Origin: Variovorax paradoxus EPS
Lineage (GTDB): Bacteria; Pseudomonadota; Gammaproteobacteria; Burkholderiales; Burkholderiaceae_C
Assembly: GCF_000184745.1 (NCBI RefSeq)
Contig: NC_014931.1
Location: 3,782,001 to 3,846,000 of the forward strand
DNA: 64,000 nucleotides
Reading direction: 5' to 3'
The notes beneath the pieces are model-generated. The model made no database searches, was not told the DNA's origin, and saw only the letters and a program-made list of their open reading frames with translations. A program made the translations under genes and the position numbers. The stretch's first letter is position 1; each line of letters begins with the position of its first letter. This document shows positions 1 through 7,768 of the stretch, in pieces.

Positions 1-1006
1 TCACCTCGGCCGGCGCGACCAGGTCCAGCGCCGTATACAGGCGCTTGAGCGAATTGCGCGCGTCGTCCAGATGCACGTCGCTGTAGTTGAGCGGCCGACG
101 GTAGTGCGCGCGCAGCACGAAGAAGCGGATGGTCTCGGCGTCGTACTTCTTCAGCACGTCGCGGATCAGGAAGAAGTTGCCCAGGCTCTTGGACATCTTC
201 TCGTTGTCGGTCACGATGAAGCCGTTGTGCATCCAGTAGTTGGACAGCGGCTTGTCGTTGGCGCCTTCGCTCTGCGCGATTTCATTTTCGTGGTGCGGGA
301 ACTGCAGGTCTTCGCCGCCGCCGTGGATGTCGAGTGTTTCGCCCAGCAGCGCGCAGGCCATGGCCGAGCACTCGATGTGCCAGCCCGGACGGCCAGCGCC
401 GAACTCGCTGGCCCACTTCACCTCTTCGGGCTCGCTCGCCTTCGCGCTCTTCCAGAGCACGGGGTCGAGTGGGTCGTCCTTGCCGTCGAGCACGGCCACG
501 CGCTCGCCCGCATGCAGCTCGTCGATCGACTTGCCGCTCAGCTTGCCGTAGCCGGGGAACTTGCGGATGGCGTAGTTAACGTCGCCGTTCTCGGCGCGAT
601 AAGCCAGGCCCTTCTTCTCGAGCGTGCCGATCATCGACAGCATCTGCGGGATGTAGTCGGTGGCGCGTGGCTCGTGCGTGGGGCGCGCGATGCCCAGCGC
701 ATCGGCGTCTTCGTGCAGCGCGTCGATCATGCGATCGGTCAACGCGCGGATGCTCTCGCCGTTTTCCACGGCGCGGCGAATGATCTTGTCGTCGATGTCG
801 GTGATGTTGCGCACGTAGGTCACGTCGAAGCCGCTGGCCTTGAGCCAGCGCTGCACCACGTCGAAGGCGATCATCGAGCGGGCATGGCCCAGGTGGCAAT
901 AGTCGTAGACCGTCATGCCGCAAACGTACATGCGCACCTTGCCAGGTTGCAATGGGGAGAATTCCTCCAATTCACGCGACAGCGTGTTGTAGATGCGCAG
1001 ACTCAT
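1..1006 (-). CDS. cysS: Cysteinyl-tRNA synthetase, 5' part (gene runs off the window start)
   Basis: Class I aminoacyl-tRNA synthetase that charges tRNA-Cys with cysteine in the cytoplasm. The first 335 codons are visible, of about 460 usual for the family. The protein starts [19 protein letters not shown] and shows the zinc-site Cys29 in YVCGMTVYD, the HIGH-type motif HLGH at 38-41, the further zinc-ligand segments WHIECSAMA and [12 protein letters not shown], and the KMSKS loop ([10 protein letters not shown]) near residue 270. The ATG at 1006 gives the exact family N-terminus. It is transcribed away from the TPR gene at 1209, with about 200 bp of shared upstream DNA between them. Identity is secure; only the C-terminal anticodon-binding region is missing because of the window edge. 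Confidence 0.97.
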   Translation of the reverse strand, partial: MSLRIYNTLSRELEEFSPLQPGKVRMYVCGMTVYDYCHLGHARSMIAFDVVQRWLKASGFDVTYVRNITDIDDKIIRRAVENGESIRALTDRMIDALHEDADALGIARPTHEPRATDYIPQMLSMIGTLEKKGLAYRAENGDVNYAIRKFPGYGKLSGKSIDELHAGERVAVLDGKDDPLDPVLWKSAKASEPEEVKWASEFGAGRPGWHIECSAMACALLGETLDIHGGGEDLQFPHHENEIAQSEGANDKPLSNYWMHNGFIVTDNEKMSKSLGNFFLIRDVLKKYDAETIRFFVLRAHYRRPLNYSDVHLDDARNSLKRLYTALDLVAPAEV

Positions 1007-1087
1007 GAGACTCGGAAAGCGTCGCTTCGCGCACGTGCGGCACGGGCGAACGACGGGGTATTTCAGGGGTGACGGGGACAGTGGCCA

Positions 1088-1119
1088 CGAGGGGTTGGAC
1101 ATGGCCCCTCGGCTACAAT
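1088..1119 (+). promoter_or_regulatory. Palindrome next to a -10 box, upstream of the TPR gene
   Basis: A perfect 7-bp inverted repeat, CGAGGGG (1088-1094) and CCCCTCG (1105-1111), ends 2 bp before a good -10 hexamer TACAAT (1114-1119). No convincing -35 box is seen at the right spacing. The palindrome sits where a repressor or activator would contact the promoter of the TPR/cyclophilin genes, or it could form a short hairpin in a cysS-directed transcript. Function is inferred from position only. Confidence 0.35.
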
Positions 1120-1208
1120 GCCACGCAGTATAAACGGCCGCCGCAGCCTGCTGCCGCGTCCCTCCCGGGTGTTCTCCAGGCCCGCATTCCCCTATCTGCC
1201 GAGGCTTC

Positions 1209-1799
1209 ATGAAGCACGCCGTGTTCTCCAAACTCTCCATCGCCTTCGCACTCCTGTTCAGCCTGTGGGGTTCCGTTGCGCATGCCAACGAGTACGACGA
1301 AGTGAACCTTCTGCTGCGTCAAGGCAAGGCCACCGAAGCGCTCGCCAAGGCCGACACCTACATCGCCGGCAAGCCGCGCGATCCGCAGATGCGCTTTCTG
1401 CGCGGCGTGATCCTCACCGAGCAGAACAAGCAGCCCGAGGCCATCATCGCCTTCACCCAGCTCACGCAGGATTTCCCCGAGCTGCCCGAGCCCTACAACA
1501 ACCTCGCGGCGCTGTATGCCTCGCAAAGCAAGTTCGACCAGGCACGCGCCGCGCTCGAATCGGCGATCAAGCTCAACCCCAACTACGCCACCGCGCACGA
1601 GAACCTCGGCGACGTTTATGCGCGCCTCGCGGCACAGGAATACGTGAAGGCGCAGCAGTTCGCCAGCACCAACGCCAGCGTCGCGCCCAAGCTCTTGCTC
1701 ATCCGCCAGATCTTCTCGTCGAAGGCCGAGGCCGAAGCCGCCGCGCTGCCGGCTGCACCTGTGGTCATCCGCAAGCCGGTCGGCAAGTCCAGCAAGTAA
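1209..1799 (+). CDS. Secreted TPR-repeat protein
   Basis: A 196-residue protein with a clear Sec signal peptide (hydrophobic core about residues 8-22, likely cleavage after AHA at 26) followed by three tetratricopeptide-like repeats at about 35-68, 70-103 and 104-137 (for example [18 protein letters not shown] and [19 protein letters not shown]). The tail is Ala/Pro-rich and basic. TPRs scaffold protein-protein contacts, so a periplasmic or envelope role is likely, but the partner cannot be read from sequence. The ATG at 1209 follows a GAGG ribosome-binding site. The downstream neighbours are two peptidyl-prolyl isomerases, an order common in Burkholderiales, which suggests but does not prove an envelope protein-folding context. 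Confidence 0.85.
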   Translation: MKHAVFSKLSIAFALLFSLWGSVAHANEYDEVNLLLRQGKATEALAKADTYIAGKPRDPQMRFLRGVILTEQNKQPEAIIAFTQLTQDFPELPEPYNNLAALYASQSKFDQARAALESAIKLNPNYATAHENLGDVYARLAAQEYVKAQQFASTNASVAPKLLLIRQIFSSKAEAEAAALPAAPVVIRKPVGKSSK

Positions 1800-1813
1800 G
1801 CCGCTGCCGGCAC

Positions 1814-1861
1814 GGGCGGTGCGACGACGCGTTCGTTGCACCGCCCCCGCCCTCCTCTTTT
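1814..1861 (+). terminator. Probable intrinsic terminator after the TPR gene
   Basis: The inverted repeat GGGCGGTGC (1814-1822) / GCACCGCCC (1838-1846) is followed by a pyrimidine-rich tract ending in four T residues (1858-1861). It lies 15 bp after the TPR stop codon and just before the first cyclophilin gene, so it may reduce rather than stop read-through. The T tract is offset from the stem, hence only moderate confidence. Confidence 0.45.
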
Positions 1862-1878
1862 CGCAAACGGAGCATCAC

Positions 1879-2469
1879 TTGACGATCCACGCCCTTTCAA
1901 GACTCAGCCGCCGCAACGCCTTCATCCTGGCCGCGGCCATCGGCTTCGCCGCCACCGGCTACGCGCAGCAAACCGCACCGCGCGTGAAGCTCGCCACCTC
2001 GGCCGGCGACATCGTGGTCGAACTCGATGCGGCCAAGGCGCCCAAGTCGGTCGAGAACTTCCTGCAGTACGTGAAAGACAAGCACTACGACGGCACGGTG
2101 TTCCACCGCGTCATCGACGGCTTCATGATCCAGGGCGGCGGTTTCACGGCCGACATGCAGCAAAAACCCACGCGCCCGCCGATTCCGCTCGAAGCGAGCA
2201 ACGGCCTGAAGAACGACAAGTACACGATCGCCATGGCGCGCACCGGCAACCCCAACTCGGCCACCTCGCAGTTCTTCATCAACGTGAAGAACAACGATTC
2301 GCTCAACGCGCCCAATCCCGACGGCTACGGCTACACGGTGTTCGGCAAGGTCGTGGCCGGCACCGACGTGGTCGACAAGATCCGCGCCGTGCAGACCGGC
2401 AACAAGGGCGGCATGCAGAACGTGCCCCTCGAGACCATCACCATCAAGTCCGCCACGCTGGCGAAGTAA
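1879..2469 (+). CDS. ppiA: Periplasmic cyclophilin-type peptidyl-prolyl cis-trans isomerase
   Basis: Catalyses prolyl cis-trans isomerisation during protein folding. The TTG at 1879 is chosen over an upstream in-frame start because GGAG lies about 8 bp before it and because it yields a proper signal peptide (basic start, then hydrophobic [15 protein letters not shown]). The mature part is a complete cyclophilin fold with [28 protein letters not shown] and [15 protein letters not shown], which contain the conserved catalytic Arg and the QFFIN core. About 196 residues, normal for bacterial secreted cyclophilins. It stands directly before a cytoplasmic paralogue, so the pair probably arose by duplication with later acquisition or loss of a signal sequence. 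Confidence 0.93.
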   Translation: MTIHALSRLSRRNAFILAAAIGFAATGYAQQTAPRVKLATSAGDIVVELDAAKAPKSVENFLQYVKDKHYDGTVFHRVIDGFMIQGGGFTADMQQKPTRPPIPLEASNGLKNDKYTIAMARTGNPNSATSQFFINVKNNDSLNAPNPDGYGYTVFGKVVAGTDVVDKIRAVQTGNKGGMQNVPLETITIKSATLAK

Positions 2470-2503
2470 TTCATCCCCCCAATTTCCGAAGAAGGAGTCC
2501 CTC

Positions 2504-3016
2504 ATGAGCAACCCCCAAGTCGAACTGCACATCAAGAACTACGGCGTGATCACGCTCGAACTCGACGCCGAGAAGGCGCCCAAGTCGGCCGAAAACTTCA
2601 TCGGCTACGTGAAGAAGGGCCACTACGACAACACGGTGTTCCACCGCGTGATCCCCGGCTTCATGGTGCAAGGCGGCGGCTTCGAGCCCGGCATGAAGCA
2701 AAAGCCCACCGGCGCCGAGATCGAGAACGAAGCCAACAACGGCCTGAAGAACGCCAACTACACCGTCGCCATGGCCCGCACCAGCGCGCCGCACTCGGCC
2801 ACCGCGCAGTTCTTCATCAACGTCGCCGACAACGGCTTCCTGAACCACACGGCACCCTCGGCGCAGGGCTGGGGCTACGCGGTGTTCGGCAAGGTCATCA
2901 ATGGCACCGACGTGGTCGACAAGATCAAGGCCGTGAAGACGGGCCGCAAGGGCTTCCACGACGACGTGCCGCTCGAAGACGTGGTGATCGAAAAGGCTCT
3001 CGTCATCGCTGAATGA
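2504..3016 (+). CDS. ppiB: Cytoplasmic cyclophilin-type peptidyl-prolyl cis-trans isomerase
   Basis: A 170-residue single-domain cyclophilin without signal peptide, so cytoplasmic. It carries [14 protein letters not shown] (catalytic Arg), [14 protein letters not shown] and [17 protein letters not shown], the standard bacterial PpiB signature. The ATG at 2504 follows an AAGGAG ribosome-binding site 7 bp upstream. It is 34 bp after the periplasmic paralogue and 28 bp before lpxH, so the four plus-strand genes from 1879 to 4624 look like one transcription unit. The paralogues share the same block order over their whole length. Confidence 0.95.
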   Translation: MSNPQVELHIKNYGVITLELDAEKAPKSAENFIGYVKKGHYDNTVFHRVIPGFMVQGGGFEPGMKQKPTGAEIENEANNGLKNANYTVAMARTSAPHSATAQFFINVADNGFLNHTAPSAQGWGYAVFGKVINGTDVVDKIKAVKTGRKGFHDDVPLEDVVIEKALVIAE

Positions 3017-3044
3017 CCCTCAGGCAAGACAGGCACGGCGCGGC

Positions 3045-3821
3045 ATGACCAACGTGGCGAACCCGGCTTTCACCGAGCTGGTGGCGCCGCCCGCGTGGCG
3101 CACCGTCGACCTGATCTCCGACCTGCACCTGCAGGCGGGCGAGCCCACCACCTTCGAAGCTTGGCGGGGCTACCTCGAAACCACGCCGGCCGATGCGCTG
3201 GTCATCCTCGGCGACCTGTTCGAGGTGTGGGTGGGCGACGATGCCGCCGCCTCCCCCGGCTTCGAGGCGCAATGCGCAGAACTGCTGCGCCACACAGCGC
3301 AGCGCCTGCCGGTGTTCTTCATGCACGGCAACCGCGATTTCCTGGTCGGCCCCGCGTTAGCGGCGCAATGCGGCCTCACGCTGCTCGACGACCCCACCGT
3401 GCTGGTGCTGCACGGCCAGCGCTGGCTGCTGAGCCACGGCGACATCCTCTGCCTGGAAGACACCGAGTACCTCAAGTTCCGCGCGATGGTTCGCACGCCT
3501 GAATGGCAGGCCGCGTTCCTGGCACGCCCGCTCGAAGAGCGCCGCGCACTTGCGCGCGCGATGCGCACGCAGAGCGAAGACCGCAAGCGCAACCCCTCGA
3601 CGATCTGGGCCGACGTGGACACCGACGCCGCGCGCCGATGGTTGCATCAGGCCAAGGCGCAAACGATGGTGCACGGCCACACGCACCGCCCGGCCGAACA
3701 CGACCTGGGAAACGGCCTGCGCCGCATCGTGCTGAGCGACTGGGATGCGGCGGCCCATCCGCCGCGTGCGCAGTTGCTGTGCCTCTCCACCGCCGGCGCA
3801 CAGCGCGTCGACCTGCGCTAG
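3045..3821 (+). CDS. lpxH: UDP-2,3-diacylglucosamine diphosphatase
   Basis: Hydrolyses UDP-2,3-diacylglucosamine to lipid X, the fourth step of lipid A synthesis, at the inner face of the cytoplasmic membrane. The 258-residue calcineurin-type phosphoesterase shows the metal-binding motifs in order: DLISDLHL near 18-25, ILGDLFEVWVGDD near 54-66, MHGNRDFLVG near 94-103 and MVHGHTHRP near 208-216. It is slightly longer at the N-terminus than the E. coli enzyme (240). The coding start follows ppiB by 28 bp; the stop is 11 bp before mtfA, so it is part of the same unit. Confidence 0.95.
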   Translation: MTNVANPAFTELVAPPAWRTVDLISDLHLQAGEPTTFEAWRGYLETTPADALVILGDLFEVWVGDDAAASPGFEAQCAELLRHTAQRLPVFFMHGNRDFLVGPALAAQCGLTLLDDPTVLVLHGQRWLLSHGDILCLEDTEYLKFRAMVRTPEWQAAFLARPLEERRALARAMRTQSEDRKRNPSTIWADVDTDAARRWLHQAKAQTMVHGHTHRPAEHDLGNGLRRIVLSDWDAAAHPPRAQLLCLSTAGAQRVDLR

Positions 3822-3832
3822 CCGCACCGCCG

Positions 3833-4624
3833 ATGTTCAAGTGGCTGCGCCGCCTGCGCGCCCTGCCCCCGATTCCCGATGCCGCCTGGCAGGCCACGCT
3901 GGCGCGCTACGCCTTCCTGGCCGACCGCCCCGCTGCCGATGTGCAGCGGCTGCGCGCGCTGACGGCCGAGTTCCTGCGCGACAAGGAATTCCACGGCACC
4001 CAGGGCTTCGTCATCACCGACGAGGTGGCGCTCGCCATCGCGGCGCAGGCCGTGCTGCCCGTGCTGCACCTGAAGGGCCATCTCGACTGGTACGACGATT
4101 TCGTCGGCATCGTGGTGCATCCGTCCGAGGTCGTGGCGCGGCGCAAGGTCGTCGACGAAGCACTGGTCGTGCACGAGTACGACGAGGTGGTGGCCGGCGA
4201 AGCCATGGACCGCGGCCCCGTCATGCTCAGCTGGCAGGACGTGCTCGCGAGCAGCGTCACCAGCGAAGGCGGCTACAACGTCGTGATCCACGAGTTCGCC
4301 CACAAGATCGACATGCGCGGCGGCGACGCCGATGGCTGTCCGCCCTTGCCGCCCGGCTTCGCGGGCAAGCGCAGCGCTCGCGAATCGCGCGCCGCGTGGC
4401 TCGCCGTGCTGCAGCCGGCCTACGACGATTTCCGCGAGAAAACCATCATGGCCGAGCGCTTCGGCGCCGAGCCACCGTGGCTCGACGACTATGGCGCGAC
4501 CTCGATCAGCGAGTTCTTCGCGGTGGCCTGTGAGGCCTACTTCGTGAACCGGCCGAACTTCGCCCGGGACTTCGCTGCGGTGACGGCTCTTTTCGATGAG
4601 TTTTTCTTGAGCAGGCAGGCCTGA
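3833..4624 (+). CDS. mtfA: M90-family zinc metallopeptidase (MtfA/DgsA anti-repressor type)
   Basis: A 263-residue protein of the MtfA family, zinc aminopeptidases that in E. coli bind the glucose repressor Mlc. The zinc motif HEFAHKID is at 153-160, and a downstream ISEFFAVACEAYF segment supplies the distal glutamate. The N-terminal MFKWLRRLR start and the length agree with the family (about 265). The ATG at 3833 comes 9 bp after the lpxH stop and was preferred because an upstream extension in the same frame would lie wholly inside lpxH. Whether an Mlc-type partner exists in this organism is unknown, so the regulatory role is not implied. Confidence 0.9.
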   Translation: MFKWLRRLRALPPIPDAAWQATLARYAFLADRPAADVQRLRALTAEFLRDKEFHGTQGFVITDEVALAIAAQAVLPVLHLKGHLDWYDDFVGIVVHPSEVVARRKVVDEALVVHEYDEVVAGEAMDRGPVMLSWQDVLASSVTSEGGYNVVIHEFAHKIDMRGGDADGCPPLPPGFAGKRSARESRAAWLAVLQPAYDDFREKTIMAERFGAEPPWLDDYGATSISEFFAVACEAYFVNRPNFARDFAAVTALFDEFFLSRQA

Positions 4625-4656
4625 GGGGCGACCGGGTCCGCAGGTCGCGCGCCAAA

Positions 4657-4686
4657 GAAAAAGACGCCCCGCGGGGCGTCTTTTTC
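4657..4686. terminator. Bidirectional intrinsic terminator between mtfA and the DUF349 gene
   Basis: A 30-bp perfect palindrome: GAAAAAGACGCCCC (4657-4670), centre GC, then its complement to 4686. On both strands a GC-rich stem is followed by five T residues. It lies between two convergent genes, mtfA (stop 4624, plus) and the DUF349 gene (stop 4702, minus), and so can end both transcripts. Confidence 0.95.
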
Positions 4687-4701
4687 ATGGCGGTCTGGCG
4701 C

Positions 4702-7578
4702 TTACTTGCGCAGCAGCGCCTTCAACGCGTTCTGCAAGCGACGTGCGCTGGCCGCATCGTGCGCCGCAGCCAGCACCTTGCCGGCATCCTGGCCCCAGGT
4801 CTGGGCCGGCGCCGGGTCGCCGCGCTTGGTCAGTAGCTTGAGTTGCAGCGCACGGCGTGCGTCGAGCTGCTCTGCGGGCGTCGGCACTTCGGCGGCCATT
4901 TCCAGGCGCAGCAGCGCTTCGGCCGCATCGCCGGCCGCAGCCGTCGGCGCGCTGCCGACAGCTTGCGACCAGGTGGTGCGTACGGCCGGCGTGACCGCGC
5001 GACCCAGCTCCTGAACGCTCGGAAGGCGAGCCGCATCGCGCTGCTCCCAGGCGCCGAGCACCTGCGTCAGTGCTTCGCCATGGGCTTGCGCAGCGAGCTT
5101 GCGCAGCGCCATGTCCGCGCGTTCGAGCGCTTCGCGCTGGGCGCGGAAAGCGGCGTCGCCGAGGCGCGGGCCGCGGTCTTCGAAGCGCGGGGGACGGTCT
5201 CCGAAACGGCCGGCCGGTGCGCCGCGATCGCCACCACGGTCACCGCGTGCGTCGGGGCGCGGACCGCCACGGTCGCCAGGACGGCCCGGACCACCAGGGC
5301 CTGGCCGGCCGCCGTCGCGACGGTCGCCGAACTTGCCGCCGGCGCGGCCTGCGGGCGCCGCGTCCGTCTTCTTGCTGCTGGGACGGTCGTCGCCACGCAT
5401 GGCCACGACGGGCTTGGGTGCCGGCTTCGGCGCTGCGGCTGGCGCAGGGCTTTCGACAGCGGCAGCTTCGCCTGCGTCGTGCGCTGCGCCATCGGCGCGT
5501 GCGGAGGCATCGGCACCGTCGGCCGGGGCCACGAGGTCGGGCGTATCGGCCTGCGCTGCCTCGGCGGTTGCGGCCGGCGAGGCTTCCGCGTCGCTCGGGC
5601 TCGGTGCTTGCTCGGCGCTTTCGGCGAATTCAGCGGCGGCCTGTCCGGGCGCCACGACTTCGGCTGCGCCGACCGACGGACCGTCGCTGCTCACCACAGC
5701 CTGTTCGGCCTTGGGTGCCGGGGGCGGCGCTTCGCCGCGCAGCGCGCCTTCGAGGCGGGCGATGGCGGCGCGGATCTTCTGCACGTCGCCGCCGGCATTG
5801 GCCGCGTCGAGCGCCTTGGACGCATCGAGCACATGGCGATCGTGCTCGCTCATGGCGGCCGATGCCTTTTCGCGCTCGGCCGTCTTGCGGTTGAAGGCTT
5901 CGTCGATGGGGGCGCGGAACGCGTCCCACAGTTTCTGTTCGTGGCGGCGATCGAGCGGCACGCTCTGCGCCTCGTGCTGCCAACGCTGCTGCAGCGCCTT
6001 GACTGCGTCGATGCGCAGCATCGGCTGGGCGCCGAGCTCAGTGGCCTCGGCGATCATGGCCTGGCGGCGTTCGACGCTGGCCTTCTGGGCCGTCTCGAAC
6101 GGTGCGCGCGCGGCGCCGAAGGCTTCGTTCCACTGCGGCTGCAGTTCGGCGAAGACCTTCTCGCCCACATGGCCGGCATCGCGCCAGCGGTCGGCGAACT
6201 GATGCAGCGCGCGGTTGTGCGCCTTCAGGTCGGTGGCGCCGGCATGCTCGGCGGCCCAGGCCTTGACCTCTTCGATCAGCGCCACGCGATGCGCGCGGTG
6301 CTCGGCCGCATCGGCGCGCACCTTCTCGAGCCAGGCCTCGACCACCTTGTGGGCTTCGTTGCAGGCTTCGTCGAAGCGTTTCCACAGCGCATGGTTCGGC
6401 ATGCCGCCCTGGTCGGCCTGCTTCCACTGGTCGCGCAGCGCGCGCAGCGTTTCCTGCATCTTGCGGCCGCCGAGGGCCTGGCCTTCGGGGCGCTTGAGCA
6501 GGCCTTCGGCCTTGGCGACGAGGTCTTCGCGGACCTTGTCGGCGCTCCAGCGCTGCCAGCCTTCGAGCTCGCCGGCCGCGACCAGCGCGGCATGCACGCG
6601 GGCTTCGAGCGGCGCCTCGACCAGCTTGCCGTGCTCCTTGAGCACCGCACGCAGCGCGGCGGCCGCACCGGCACTGGCCTTGCCGTGGCCTTCGGCGGTT
6701 TCCTGTTCGAGCTTGGCGAGCGCAACCTGAACGGCGTCCTGCGCGGCGGCACGAACGGCCGGATCGATCTTGGGTGCCGCAGGCCGTGCGGGCGCTGCAG
6801 TCTTGGGTGCGAGCACCTCGCCGCGCGCGCTGCGCAGCTCGTCGGCCCACACGGGCACCGGCGGCAGCGGCGCGGCAGCATCGGCTGCGGCGGCGATGGC
6901 CTGTGCCAGCGCGCTGTGGAACGCATCGGACACGACCAGCAACTGCGACTTCGATGCATCCAGCTGCGGCGCGAACTTGGCGTCGAGGCTGTTCCAGTTG
7001 ATGTCGGCCGTGATGTCGGCGGCCTGCTGCTGCCAGTGGGTCACGTCGTTGCGCAGCGACTCTTCGGCGGCCTGGGCGTCCTGCCAGCCCTTGGTGGAGA
7101 GCACTTCGAAGCGCTGTGCAAGCAGGACGGCGGCTTCGCGATGCACCTGGGCGCGGTGCTGCAGGTCTTCGATGCCCTTCACGCGTTCGGCCAGCTTGGC
7201 CTTCAGGCCCGCGAGCGGTTCGCGCGAGAGCGGCGCGCCGGCCTTGGCGGCGTCGCGCTGCCAGGCAAGTGCATCGGCGATGTTGAGCTTGGACTGGCCC
7301 AGCAGCAGTTCGGCCTTCTGCGCCCATTCCGCGGCAATCGCCTCCTGGCCCTTGGCGCGCTTGAGCTCGTCGAGCTTCTCGCGCAGCAGGCGCGCGGCGC
7401 CCTTGTCGCGACCGCTCAGCTCCTTGAAGACTTCCTGCATTTGCTCGGATGCCGGGTTGCCCGCGAGCCAGTCGCGGATGCGCGCGGCGCGCTCGCCGGA
7501 AGTCGGCGCGGTGAAGGCGCCGCCGGTGAGCGTATCGAGGGCTTGAAGGTCGTGTGGCTTGGAAGAAGTAGAGGTCAC
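4702..7578 (-). CDS. DUF349 repeat protein with an RG-rich disordered segment
   Basis: A 958-residue, mostly helical Ala/Glu/Lys-rich protein with repeated DUF349-type units (for example LRALRDQWKQADQ, FADRWRDAGHVGEK, VKALQQRWQHEAQ), each carrying the typical W-x-x-A/G pattern. Residues about 620-740 are Ala/Pro/Asp-rich and unstructured; about 745-808 are Gly/Arg/Asp-rich with several RGG/RGD-like steps (RGGDRGAPAGRFGDRPPRF); a helical tail follows. Start is GTG at 7578 and no strong Shine-Dalgarno sequence is visible. DUF349 proteins have no settled function; the basic RG segment hints at RNA or membrane contact, which is inference. It is probably cytoplasmic: no signal peptide or membrane segment is seen. 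Confidence 0.85.
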   Translation of the reverse strand: MTSTSSKPHDLQALDTLTGGAFTAPTSGERAARIRDWLAGNPASEQMQEVFKELSGRDKGAARLLREKLDELKRAKGQEAIAAEWAQKAELLLGQSKLNIADALAWQRDAAKAGAPLSREPLAGLKAKLAERVKGIEDLQHRAQVHREAAVLLAQRFEVLSTKGWQDAQAAEESLRNDVTHWQQQAADITADINWNSLDAKFAPQLDASKSQLLVVSDAFHSALAQAIAAAADAAAPLPPVPVWADELRSARGEVLAPKTAAPARPAAPKIDPAVRAAAQDAVQVALAKLEQETAEGHGKASAGAAAALRAVLKEHGKLVEAPLEARVHAALVAAGELEGWQRWSADKVREDLVAKAEGLLKRPEGQALGGRKMQETLRALRDQWKQADQGGMPNHALWKRFDEACNEAHKVVEAWLEKVRADAAEHRAHRVALIEEVKAWAAEHAGATDLKAHNRALHQFADRWRDAGHVGEKVFAELQPQWNEAFGAARAPFETAQKASVERRQAMIAEATELGAQPMLRIDAVKALQQRWQHEAQSVPLDRRHEQKLWDAFRAPIDEAFNRKTAEREKASAAMSEHDRHVLDASKALDAANAGGDVQKIRAAIARLEGALRGEAPPPAPKAEQAVVSSDGPSVGAAEVVAPGQAAAEFAESAEQAPSPSDAEASPAATAEAAQADTPDLVAPADGADASARADGAAHDAGEAAAVESPAPAAAPKPAPKPVVAMRGDDRPSSKKTDAAPAGRAGGKFGDRRDGGRPGPGGPGRPGDRGGPRPDARGDRGGDRGAPAGRFGDRPPRFEDRGPRLGDAAFRAQREALERADMALRKLAAQAHGEALTQVLGAWEQRDAARLPSVQELGRAVTPAVRTTWSQAVGSAPTAAAGDAAEALLRLEMAAEVPTPAEQLDARRALQLKLLTKRGDPAPAQTWGQDAGKVLAAAHDAASARRLQNALKALLRK

Positions 7579-7768
7579 TGGCGGAATCGTTGTCTTGGTA
7601 GAGAAAGCGAAGGCGCCGGCAAAGGCCGGCGCACATCGACATTTTCACCCACTTGCGATGGACTGCCGAATTCCGTGGCGGAACGGCGGCCAACGCTGGT
7701 GGCGGGCTGGGAGATTTAACGGGAACTACATATATAGCAAGCCGATGCAGAAAGCCAAGTGGCCGTTC

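Noticed and set aside
7612-7632. GC-rich hairpin GCGCCGGC/GCCGGCGC as terminator of the DUF748 gene
   Set aside because: No T tract follows on the minus strand and it lies in the leader of the DUF349 gene; kept as unassigned structure.
4843-7719. Long open frame antisense to the DUF349 gene
   Set aside because: A mirror of GC-rich codon use: composition is His/Gly/Arg/Leu-rich with no domain, and the DUF349 repeats on the other strand are clear.
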